Positions 54,863 through 64,000 of a stretch of DNA of 64,000 nt are shown piece after piece (position 1 is the first letter of the stretch; every line of letters starts with the position of its first letter). Made by a program: the position numbers and the translations under genes. Under the pieces are notes generated by a model that was not told where the DNA came from, searched no databases, and saw only the letters and a list, made by a program, of their open reading frames with translations. Origin of the DNA: Pleurostoma richardsiae (Eukaryota; Ascomycota; Sordariomycetes; Calosphaeriales; Pleurostomataceae); the NCBI GenBank assembly GCA_030052745.1, contig JANBVO010000024.1, forward strand, positions 496,001 to 560,000, written 5' to 3'.

Positions 54863-57276
54863 CTACAGCCCCGGTATGAAGCCTTCAACCTTCACATTCC
54901 ACCCCTCAGGAAAGTGCATCCCTGGCGAGCCATCCCATCCGCCTGCCATCATGGCCATAGCCAGTAAGAACGACGCCCCGTTGGGGAAATACGGCGTCGG
55001 AACCCGGGAGCCGCCGACCGGGTATCCCGCGTCGTCGAATTGGAATATCGGATGGAGGAGGTATGCAACAGCCTGGTTGACCTCCCCAAGCCGAAGCGAG
55101 TTCATCGCGAGCAAAGAGAAGTCCCACCCGTAAGAGTCCTCCAGCGCCCACAGCTCTAGTATCTTATCAGCCGTGTTCTTGACGACGGTCAGGTTTAGCG
55201 GCGGGCCGCTGGCGGGAGGCGGCAGCCAGCCGTAGATGCCGGCCATAGCCGGATGGTCGTACGTTGTGATGTTGTCTGTCCACATGTTCGGGATACCCTC
55301 GTATACGGCATAACTGTCGTCAACCACAGGCAGCGACGCCAGATTATCTCGGACCGTGGTCCACTCCTCTGGGGCTGGCCGTCCTTGTCGCTCTCTCCAC
55401 TGAATAGCAACGTCAAGACCAAACCTCCAGTATGCCAATTCGAAAGTTGGGTTCATAGTCGAATTAGGATTGGTGTTCTCCGACACTGGATATAAGGGCG
55501 GCCCCAGGTCGTAGACGTTGGTTGAGGTATTGTAGAAAGCGTAGGACGCCATGAAGTCCGCTGTCGCACTCAAGATTTCGTCCCACTTCGTTAAGGTAGC
55601 CTTGTTTGGGAATGACCGATACTCGATCTCGGCGAAGTACATGGGGTGCGGCTGCTGCCAAATCAAGAGAGAGTTAATCTCTCCAGGCGCACTGCGGCCA
55701 GTTGGATCTGTCATCTTACCCCACTAGACACAGCATATAGAGTTAGCAACTGCTTGTCATGGGTGATCGATGCCATTAGCCACCGGAGGGATGTCTGGTT
55801 AGTAACACAAGCGAGATCACCTCGTTCTTGATATAAGAAACTACCAAGTCAAGCCTAGGAAGATGTTGCTTACTCGAGCTCCTCTATAACCCTGCAGCCT
55901 GGCTCGTTCGTACGACGACTGGAGAAAGTTCCTATAGGTCTTTGGCAAACTGCGCCAGAGGAGGTCGAAATGGTTCCACCTGGCCCAGTGCATAGAATGC
56001 CAAAAGTACATCTCCAGCTGTGGCAGCTCAACAATAGGCCTTGACTCACAACGATAGAGGCCAGACTTACATGAAACTTCCCATACCAGCCATTATTCAC
56101 TAGCCCAGACTCTAGCAGACAGTTAGAGATGCCTACACTCCGATTGCTCTCCTTTAACTTCGCTTACCTTGTGGGGGTAGGGATGAGGCGGAGTTCACCG
56201 CCATCAAGTACTGAGACTGTACTATTCGCCTCTGAAGCTCGAGTGCATCAGAAGAGTCGACAGAGGCCAAGTCAATGAAGGCACCCGACTTCCAGTACTT
56301 CCGCCACCAAGTCTTACTCCCTCGTACCAGGGCGTCGTAGCTAGGAGCTTCGCCGTCATATGGTGAGAATGATGCCACCAATTTCAGCTCCCTGGAGCCC
56401 AGAGTCGTCAATATATAACGGTGACTGCCACTTGCAGCGTCAGACATAGATGCATTGCCTTCCCAGTGGACCGTGAGCCAGTAATTGGTCTGGCCAAGAG
56501 AATGCGCAATAGTCGCCCGTTTATTGGTCGTCTTCAGTCCCGTAGAATGCTCTGTGGTTGCGTTCCAGACGCCGACAAAGGGGGCATCAAACTTATTCAC
56601 GTCCGAATAAGGGAAATCAAAAAATACCCCCAAGTCTCTGCTTGATAGGAGGTCTGAGCGGATGCTGATACCCACGGAATCCGAGTCTGGTGCAGCCCAG
56701 GTCTCCACGGTGACGCAGCTGCCTTTGTAGACGAAGTTAGATGTAATATTCCCCGACCACATGTCGAGAACCTGATCCTTCTCGTCAAGTTGGGTTTCAT
56801 CCACTGCCGCTTCACCAAAGGAGAAGCCGACGTTACCGAGATTCAGACGTTGTGGGTTTTGGATAAGCCAGTTGGAGATATCTGGCTCGGCAGGATTCGG
56901 CTGGTCATAGTTGACGAGCCTGTCGTGAGTCCACCAATCTAGGCCTGTGAAGTCTTTAATCCTCCATAAGTTTAGTGAGACCGGTCAGAGCACGGGGCGG
57001 AAAACACCTACCGTCCACCGAAGTCTCACCTGGGGTTGTCGGTAGGCTGAAGTTATGCCAACCCCATGTTGAGAGCGTCCCAAAGGGTTTGAATGTCTGC
57101 AACCCTGTCACGTCGACGCCAAAGGCAAAGTTCCCATTCCCAACTTGCAATGGCGTTGAATTGGAGCTGGCATTGCGGCGAGGATTGAAGGCCTGCACCA
57201 CATTTTTCCGATTTATGCAGGAATTTCCTTCACCCAAGAGGGTAAAGATGAACAGTAGACTGGTAAGACGCAGCAT
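54863..57276 (-). CDS. Secreted six-hairpin glycosidase-like protein
   Basis: Five exons (57276-57012, 56953-56168, 56111-56071, 56017-55874, 55723-54863), 698 residues. A signal peptide (MLRLTSLLFIFTLLGEGNS) opens the protein. The N-terminal beta-rich part has NSTPLQVGNGNFAFGVDVTG, a phrase typical of GH65/GH95-like enzymes. The catalytic (alpha/alpha)6 part has NNGWYGKFH joined to LEMYFWHSMHWARWNHF, then RARLQGYRGARWGKMTDPTG and later EDSYGWDFSLLAMNSLRLG. Several NxS/T sites fit secretion. The exact CAZy family and substrate are not clear to me; likely the acid is among the conserved Glu/Asp of the second half. Exon 3 is 41 nt. Confidence 0.85.
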
Positions 57277-58460
57277 CTTACTGGCGTCTCGAGCATCGCT
57301 TGAATTTCAGGGCGGAACACGAAGTCATATACACACCCGAGACGGCAGGCAACGCTCTTTCTCGTCTGGTCTGCAGAACGCTCGCTCATAAGACATCTCC
57401 AAGTTTCCGGGATGGGGTCTTCCACTTAAGCATCAATGGACGCTTGTCCGCAGGTGCCATCAGAACTTAAAGGGGACGGACAAATTGCAGGAACGGCTCC
57501 TGTACCCCTTGCCATCATATGCGGGGGTTCTTGAGCCTTCTGCGAGTCGTTCGGTGCGCGTTGACCCGATGACATCCATCGATTTTAATACTTGACCAGG
57601 GTGGTCTATTCCAAGTACGGGGAAGTTTGGGGTTGAAGCCAATCGAGACTCTTCTCCACGGCGATCAATTGAGGCTATTCAAGAATAGCCGGGAGCATGC
57701 AGGCACCTTGTCATTCCCTTTCAAGCTGTGGAAAGAATCTAAGCCCACCTACAGCAAATGGTACTTATATACTAACCAGATAACTAGGATTTATCCCAAG
57801 TATATATTAGTACCAAGATATTAAAGTTCGGAGGGTGGGCTTAGATTCATTCCACAGCTTGCCTTCCAACTAGAGCTTCTCGCCTTCACGAACACTTGAA
57901 GGAGCCGTTGTCATGACCGGGATCAAAGCCCTTCAAGGGGAGACGAACTTCTGTGGTGTATCGTAAAGATGGAGGTTCGTTAAAGGACCTGATAGAGCTG
58001 GTTTCAGTCTCATATGAGCTGAGAATAATATACTCCGTGCGGATTTGGCAATTCGTTCCCTGGCGTGTACAAAGGAGCAAAGCCACTAGTTAGGTATTTC
58101 AGCCACAAAACCCCTCTACTTAGGACGCCACAGCCTATCTGCACCCGCCTGACACCTGGCGGGGTGCCGGAAACACTTTGTTTTGTTGACGTCCCATTCC
58201 TATCAGTGACCACGGAGACGGCGCATGTGCTTTGTACCTGCGTCGACCGGCATCACGAATCTTCACCCACTTCACCAGTGCAATCCCGTCGGCCGCCTAA
58301 TCTCCAGGTGATCTCTGTGGCATTCTACTACCAGGAAAAACAGACAGGTATGACCTTTCCCGGGCAAGGGCCGCTTCTGTCGTTCGGTTGCTAATGTTTA
58401 TTTACCTATGCAGACTGCCCAGCGTGCAGAGGGCCGGGAAACACCAGCCCAGCTTCTACG
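57277..58460. other. Intergenic, about 1.2 kb, containing a MITE-like hairpin
   Basis: Apart from the inverted-repeat element at 57723-57860 no gene is supported. The region around the element is more AT-rich than the rest of the window. Confidence 0.5.
57723..57860. mobile_element. MITE-like hairpin element with 27-bp terminal inverted repeats
   Basis: The left arm 57723-57749 and right arm 57834-57860 are reverse complements over 27 bp with one mismatch. The inner part continues as an imperfect palindrome (ggtacttatatacta on the left, its near complement at about 57799-57816), so the whole 138 bp could fold into one hairpin. It is AT-rich inside and codes for nothing. No clear target-site duplication flanks it, so the mobile origin is inferred from shape only; a foldback relic is the alternative. 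Confidence 0.55.
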
Positions 58461-59533
58461 ATGAGCTCTTTCATCACCACTGTGTGAGTGCACCGAAAGC
58501 CTCTTCCTTTTTTCTTCGGCCAAACACCACCAAAATGGCGACCGGGTCGAACCTCGAGCCTCCAGTCAAACCGGAGGGAGGAAGCTCCTCCATCGAGGCA
58601 ACCTTCTTCCTCGATAGACTCCCTACGATCATCAGGTCGATTCGACCCAGAAAGGCTGCCGTTCATATGTGCGAGCATCGCTGATCCGTCATTTAAATAT
58701 AGAAACCAGCGTACACGCAACCAGTTCCGGCCTCGTGCAGGTGGCAAGGGAGGCGCAACAAGCTATCAGCTGCGACAGTATGCCGAGGCGACTTTGGGAG
58801 GCGGAAGCTTACGCAAGATTGTGAAACTGCCAGAGGGAGAGGATGAGAACGAATGGCTGGCTGTCAACCGTGAGGTCAACGCGAGATGCATAAACGCCGA
58901 ACATGCAAGACTAACAAGGGGTTTCCAGTGGTTGATTTCTACAACCAGATCAACCTCCTCTATGGCGCAATCACCGAGTTCTGCTCTCCTCAATCGTGCC
59001 CCGAGATGAAGGCGACCGACGAGTAAGTCCTGCTCTATCCGCCACGAATGCTCCGGCACGCCAGCATAGTGATGATTGCTGACTGAGATAGGTTCGAGTA
59101 CCTCTGGCAGGACAACGAGAACTTCAAGCGGCCCACCAAGATGCCCGCCCCGGCATATATTGAGCAGCTCATGAGCTGGGTTCAGGGTAATATCGACAAT
59201 GAGTCTGTGCTTCCCAGCCGAATCGGTCAGTACTCCACTCAGACACCTTCAGGCTCCCTGCTAGCGACTGAGCGACTGACACATGCCACAGGCGTACCCT
59301 TCCCCAAGACGTTCCCCGCGCTGGTCCGGCAGATTTTCAAGCGCATGTATCGTGTCTACGCTCACATCTACTGCCATCACTATCCCGTCATCCGCGAGCT
59401 CGGCCTGGAGCCCCATCTCAACACGAGCTTCAAGCAGTACGTGCTCTTCATTGACGAGCACAACCTCGCCAGCGGAAAGGACTTCTGGGGTCCCCTGGGA
59501 GACCTCGTGGATAGCATGCTGAAGAGCGACTAA
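58461..59533 (+). CDS. MOB1: Mob1, kinase activator of the mitotic exit/septation network
   Basis: Five exons (58461-58483, 58703-58869, 58929-59022, 59092-59225, 59292-59533), 219 residues. The product starts [19 protein letters not shown] and contains [67 protein letters not shown] and [20 protein letters not shown]. The Cys/His zinc site of Mob proteins (C..C of [11 protein letters not shown] with H..H of HIYCHHYP) is intact. Mob1 binds and activates Dbf2/Sid2-type kinases to drive septation. The first exon is only 23 nt and its intron 219 nt, the longest among the fully modelled genes. Confidence 0.96.
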
Positions 59534-60084
59534 ACTAACGCACGACTTACGCGACGAGGGTTCTTGTGTTTCTCTGGCTGGCGTGTTGGCGTTCAGGATG
59601 GTTGGCCTGTATGGGTAGCGTGGGATGACACGACTGGAATAATGATCGATCAAGTTGGCTAGTGAGCATCACGGAATATGCTCTTGATACTAGCCATAGA
59701 ATCGGGAGGACAGTCACTGGGATGGTTGCACAGCTTGAGGCCAAGCTGCGAGGGCCAAGTCGCTCTGAACACAAGGATTCTTCAAGTCTACGGAGGCAAT
59801 AATAAGACGTCTCCGTTACTGCATAAGAGCTGTCAAGCTCAGGAATCGGTGTTATGTCCGTCACTGTTCAATTGACTTAGTTATTCATTTGCATAAAATG
59901 CCTCCACCCATAGTTAGAGTTGTGCTGGGCACAGTCTGCGTTCCGATACTTTTTCGGCCTCAGGCAGCCACTGGCCCATTTGCCGAATTCTACCCATTCG
60001 GCCCTGCAACACCAAGCTTGCTCGCAATTGACGAAATCCACGACGACCCATCTTCCTCCCCTCCGAATAACCAGACCAGCCACC
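59534..60084. other. Intergenic: Mob1 3' region and OSCP promoter
   Basis: No gene is supported in these 550 bp. The last 90 bp before the OSCP start are pyrimidine/A-rich leader sequence. Confidence 0.55.
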
Positions 60085-61043
60085 ATGTTGTCGAGACAGG
60101 TCCTCCGCTCTGCCCGTGCCGCGGCTCCCACGCGGGTGCTCGCCTCGCAGGCCCGATTCTTCGCATCTCCCGCGGCCTCGACCGAGACCGTCAAGCCTCC
60201 GGTCGCCCTGTTCGGCCTCGACGGCACCTATGCCACCGCCCTGGTACGTCGGAACCCGGTGGCTCTGGTCACTTTTCGTGCTGTCTTCCCCTGCAGGACA
60301 GCTTGGAGGCCGCAATTGGGACATTTTCGTTGTGCCAGCTACCTCTCGCTCCTCCCGAGCGGACCCGAAAAGACCCATCGAGAGATTGAGCCGCTATGCT
60401 AACACTGCGTGAAATAACCACAGTACACCGCGGCCGTCAAGACCTCCTCCCTCGAGCCCACCGCCAAGGCCCTCAACTCGCTGGGCGGCCTACTGGACAA
60501 GGACACCAAGCTGGCGACCATCCTGTCCGCGCCGACGCTGTCCGCCGCCGACAAGAGCGCCATCGTCGCCGAGCTCGAGAAGGCCACCGGCGCCCAGGGC
60601 GAGACCGTCAAGAACTTCCTCGCCACCCTCGCCGAGAACAACCGCCTCGGCCTGCTCCCTGGCGTCTGCGACAAGTTCGGCGAGCTGATGAGCGCCGCCC
60701 ACGGCGAGGTCGAGATGACCGTCACCAGCGCCACCCCCCTGGACCCCAAGACGCTGGGCCGCCTCGAGACCGCCGTTGCCAAGTCGCACTACGTCGGCCA
60801 GGGCAAGAAGCTGAAGGTCACCAACGAGGTATGTAGAAGCGGGACAGACGAAGGGGCGCTGTCATGCAGATGGGACTCCGTCGCTGCTGTTTCGGGATCG
60901 TTTTCCAGGGCTAACCGGCTTTTATATAGGTCAAACCCGAGATCATCGGTGGACTCGTCGTTGAGATCGGTGACCGGACCATCGACCTCAGCGTCTCCGC
61001 CAAGATCGCCAAGATGAACAAGCTCCTCACCGACTCCTTGTAA
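60085..61043 (+). CDS. ATP5: Mitochondrial ATP synthase subunit OSCP (Atp5)
   Basis: Three exons (60085-60243, 60424-60828, 60930-61043), 225 residues. The first ~30 residues (MLSRQVLRSARAAAPTRVLA) are a mitochondrial targeting sequence rich in Arg/Ala. The delta/OSCP domain follows: PPVALFGLDGTYATALYTAA, KNFLATLAENNRLGLLPGV, EVEMTVTSATPLDP, and the C-terminal VKPEIIGGLVVEIGDRTIDL with SAKIAKMNKLL. OSCP joins the F1 head to the peripheral stalk. Codon use is strongly biased to C/G-ending codons, fitting high expression. Confidence 0.97.
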
Positions 61044-61642
61044 ATATAGTTTCCCCTTTGTTGGCTGGTTTGATGTCGAGAGGGAGGGCAAAACGGATCA
61101 GTTGAAGTCGATAGCTCAGGAATGAGAAGGATGAGCTGCCTTGTGTGTGTATATGGAGACAAAATAGAAGTCATCAGCCCCCAAGTGTTCCAAACCTGCA
61201 CATAGTCATGCTGCAAGTCTGTGATTGTCTCGATAATGCCTTCGTCAAGAGGCCTTTTCAGCCAACGTCTTATTCTCGTCATCAGTTAAGAGGGGTTGAC
61301 ATAAAGGTAAGTCGCATTACTTTTTGGAATACTTTATAACTGTTGCACGGTAATGATGCAACAGTAATGAATAGATGACCAAATACGATCGTACAAAAGT
61401 GTATCACAATCGTCTGCGTTGTCGAGGGAGAGGCATAGCACCGAGACGTAAGGCATCGGCGCACTACTCTTCGGATGGATGATCATTCTATTTGTATGCT
61501 GCTCTAGGTATGTTCTCTCAGGTCTGCCTATCCCATGTTCCGGCTTTTTGCCCCCTCCTCTATTAAACACTTTCCATGGTCCGATGTCTATGGCCGTGTC
61601 ACTCTCTAGGTCTTCCCTCGTCATTCCTGCTGGTTGTTGTCA
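61044..61642. other. Intergenic between convergent genes
   Basis: About 600 bp of 3' sequence. A small tgttgca.gtaatgatgcaacag inverted arrangement occurs near 61332-61354. No gene is supported. Confidence 0.5.
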
Positions 61643-64000
61643 TTACCCCTGAGCCTCGAATTCGTCACCGTGCTCATAAGCGTCGATGACTTGATCCTTC
61701 TTGACCCGTTCAAGCTGCTCTGATATGTAGTTGTGGATGTGACTGTCCGCCTCGGCCTTTTGACGCTCGGTCTCCGGGTCATCACTAAGGACGACACTAC
61801 CGCCTAGGGATTGGCCGTCGTCATCATGTCCGTTGGTCTCCGTCTCCCAGTCGCTACGATGTCCCATGGAGCGAGCCGTAGACGAGCGGCGGATGCGCGG
61901 CATAGATGGAGATCGCGGCGTCAGCTGGCGATTGAAGATCTCGTCAAAGTAGTGTGCCATGCCCACTGAAGGTGTGCGAGGGGTCTGCGGCAGGCGGCAA
62001 GTCATTCTGCGAAAGCAAATCAGTTATGGGTTTCCCTGAGGCAGGGTAACTTACCCTGTGTCGTGGATTAGGCGAGCGATCAAGCCGGTCCAGCCACACT
62101 GGTGAGTGGCTCCGAGACCACGGCCAGTGTCGCCGTCGAAGAACTCGTGAAACCACATATAGTCTTTCCAGTGTGGGTCATAGTCAAGCATATCATTGCC
62201 GGCATTGATGCTCCGGCGGCCGTCCTCGCCACGCGCGAAGAGATGCTGGAGCCTGTGCTGCAGTTCCTCGGCTACATGGCCGAGGTGCATATAATCTCCG
62301 GATCCAGTAGGGCATTCAACCTGGAACTCCTCACCAAAGAAGAGATAAAAGCGTTGAAGAGACTCGATCAGGAGGAAATTTACAGCCAGCCAGATGGGTC
62401 CACGCCAATTGCTGTTGCCTCCGAAGAGGCCGCTGTCCGAGTCTCCAGGGACATAGCCAACAGTGAATTTTTGGCCATGAACCTCCATCGAGAACGGGTG
62501 GGCCTTGTGGTACTTAGACAAAGACCGAATGCCGTGGTCGCTGAAAAACTCATCTTCGTCGAGCATGCGGTTCAGGATCTTAGCCAACCGATCCTTGTTG
62601 ACGATGGACAAGAGGATACGGTCGCCTTTTCCTCGTCTTTGAATGCTTGCCATGTTGCGCTCCGCAACGTCACACCGATTTTTCATGAACCAGTCGACAC
62701 GCTTCTTGAATGATGGAAGCTTGTTGAGGATCTGAGGCTCCAATGTCAAGGTAGCGAAGAGCGGAATTAGACCGACCAGAGACCGAACAGGTAGCTGCTG
62801 GATCCAGGGGCCTCCCCAAGAAATGGCATCGTAGTAGAAGCCGTCGTCGTCATTCCACAAGGACTTCTCATCTTTCTGACCAGTCCTGAATGTCATGGCG
62901 TCACTGATGAGGATGAAGTGCTCGAAAAATTTCGATGCGATATCCTCATACGTGCGGCGGAATTTGGCCAATTCCAGGCTGATGTTGAGCATGCAGAGAC
63001 AGTAGAAGGCCATCCAGCCGGTGCTGTCCGCCTGCTCAAGAGAACCGCCGGTGGGAAGAGGCTCGGATCGGTTGAAGAGACCGATGTTGTCCAAGCCTAG
63101 GAAGCCTCCTTCAAAGACATTCTTGCCCTCGACGTCCTTTCGGTTCACCCACCAGGTGAAGTTGAGGAGGAGCTTTTGGAAAACGCGCTCCAAGAAGTCC
63201 AGGTCTTGTCTGCCGTACATCTTGCGCTCAATCTTGAAAACCCTGAAGGTCGCCCAGGCGTGTACAGGCGGATTGACGTCGCCAAAGTTCCACTCGTAAC
63301 TGAGACACACGCTCAGTATCAACTGCAGGAATGGAAGCGATCAAAGTAGGAGCACTTACGCTGGAAGCTGTCCATTTGGGTGACAGTACCACTCGCGGGT
63401 GAATAAGTCGAGTTGCTTCTTAGCGAAGTCTGGGTCAATCATGGCCAGGGTGATGCAATGGAAGCTTGTATCCCAGGCGGCAAAAAAAGGATACTCCCAG
63501 GAGTCGGGCATGGACAGAATATCATCGCAGTGTAGGTGTTTCCATTGGGAATTTCTGATGGCTCTTCTCGATGGAGGCGGCGGCGGTTGGGTCGGGTCGC
63601 CGTTAGCCCACTGATCCCAAATGAAGAGATAATGTTGCTTGCACCACATCATCCCCGAAAAAGCCTGTCGCTGGATGTTGCGCAGATCATCTGACATAGG
63701 CAGAGGGCTGATTCTGTAGTAGAAGTCGTCGGCTTCCTCTTTTCTCTTCTCCATGATCTCATCGAATTCCTCTTCATCGAGGAACGTGTCGCTCCTCTTG
63801 GTAAAACGAAACCGGACAACTAATCACATCAGCCGCTGGCTGGGTTTGTTCGAGGAGAGAAGCACGTACCTGCACATTCCCCAGGATTCACGCCTCCGGC
63901 TTCAGTGAACTGGAACCATGCAGCACATTTCGTCCCAATCTCACGAGGATTAATAGCAGACTTCTCACCATCTACGATATACCTGTGGAAGGCATCCTTC
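61643..64000 (-). CDS. GH63-like (mannosyl-oligosaccharide glucosidase-related) protein, 3' part
   Basis: Four exons are seen: beyond 64000 down to 63870, then 63819-63360, 63299-62055 and 62006-61643; the start lies outside the window. The (alpha/alpha)6 domain shows WDTSFHCITLAMIDPDFAKKQL, NPPVHAWATFRVF, FEGGFLGLDNIGLFNR, NDDDGFYYDAISW and FGGNSNWRGPIWLAVNFLLIESL, all typical of the GH63/glucosidase-like group, with HQCGWTGLIARLIHDTG near the end. After the domain a ~110-residue Ser/Arg-rich and acidic tail follows (TPRSPSMPRIRRSS). The lack of a visible signal region prevents telling an ER trimming enzyme from a cytosolic relative; the sequence resembles the cytosolic, bacteria-like branch. 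The last intron is only 48 nt. Confidence 0.85.

Overview
The window is a gene-dense piece of a filamentous ascomycete genome (Pezizomycotina, most likely Sordariomycetes). The evidence is compact genes with many 48-220 nt GT-AG introns, GC-rich codons, fungal-only families (SsnF/Cyc8, GH72 beta-1,3-glucanosyltransferase, PDR-type ABC transporter, Zn2Cys6 regulator, CmcJ/AsaB-like oxygenase) and housekeeping proteins that read like Neurospora/Magnaporthe-type orthologues. I could not fix genus or species. Exon structures were derived by hand from splice consensus, reading phase and protein family; every spliced model listed as a confident CDS closes to a whole number of codons.

Layout. 1-9.2 kb: 3' end of the Cyc8/SsnF corepressor, ribosomal protein L3, a small NuiA-like protein, anthranilate synthase component I, and a GFA-type zinc protein. 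10.2-25.5 kb is a transport/regulation stretch: a DHA1-type (polyamine/drug) MFS transporter, a full-size PDR ABC transporter divergent from a Zn2Cys6 regulator, and a sugar/inositol-type MFS transporter convergent with that regulator. 25.8-29.7 kb: an RGS protein with C-terminal membrane segments, an unrecognised coding-like stretch just upstream on the same strand, and a proline-rich two-span membrane protein. 30.7-36.5 kb: a GPI-type GH72 wall enzyme and a protein with a kinase-like fold lacking the catalytic motifs. 39-44.3 kb: a membrane-linked SDR, the ribosome-biogenesis factor Sof1, and proteasome lid subunit Rpn6 (divergent from Sof1). 44.7-48.7 kb: a 1336-residue intronless AT-hook protein. 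49.8-54.2 kb: an intronless CmcJ-like oxygenase, an Sds3-like Rpd3-complex subunit, and LSm1 (divergent from it). 54.9-64 kb: a secreted six-hairpin glycosidase, a MITE-like hairpin, Mob1, ATP synthase OSCP, and the 3' part of a GH63-like glycosidase that runs off the window.

No tRNA, rRNA, CRISPR, intact transposon or viral element was seen. I did not find a convincing wholly new system. The best leads are the pseudokinase-like protein, the ABC transporter/Zn2Cys6 divergent pair with a tandem CGG repeat between them, a Zn2Cys6 motif with non-standard spacing, the NuiA-like protein, and the unassigned coding-like stretch at 27.4-28.5 kb.
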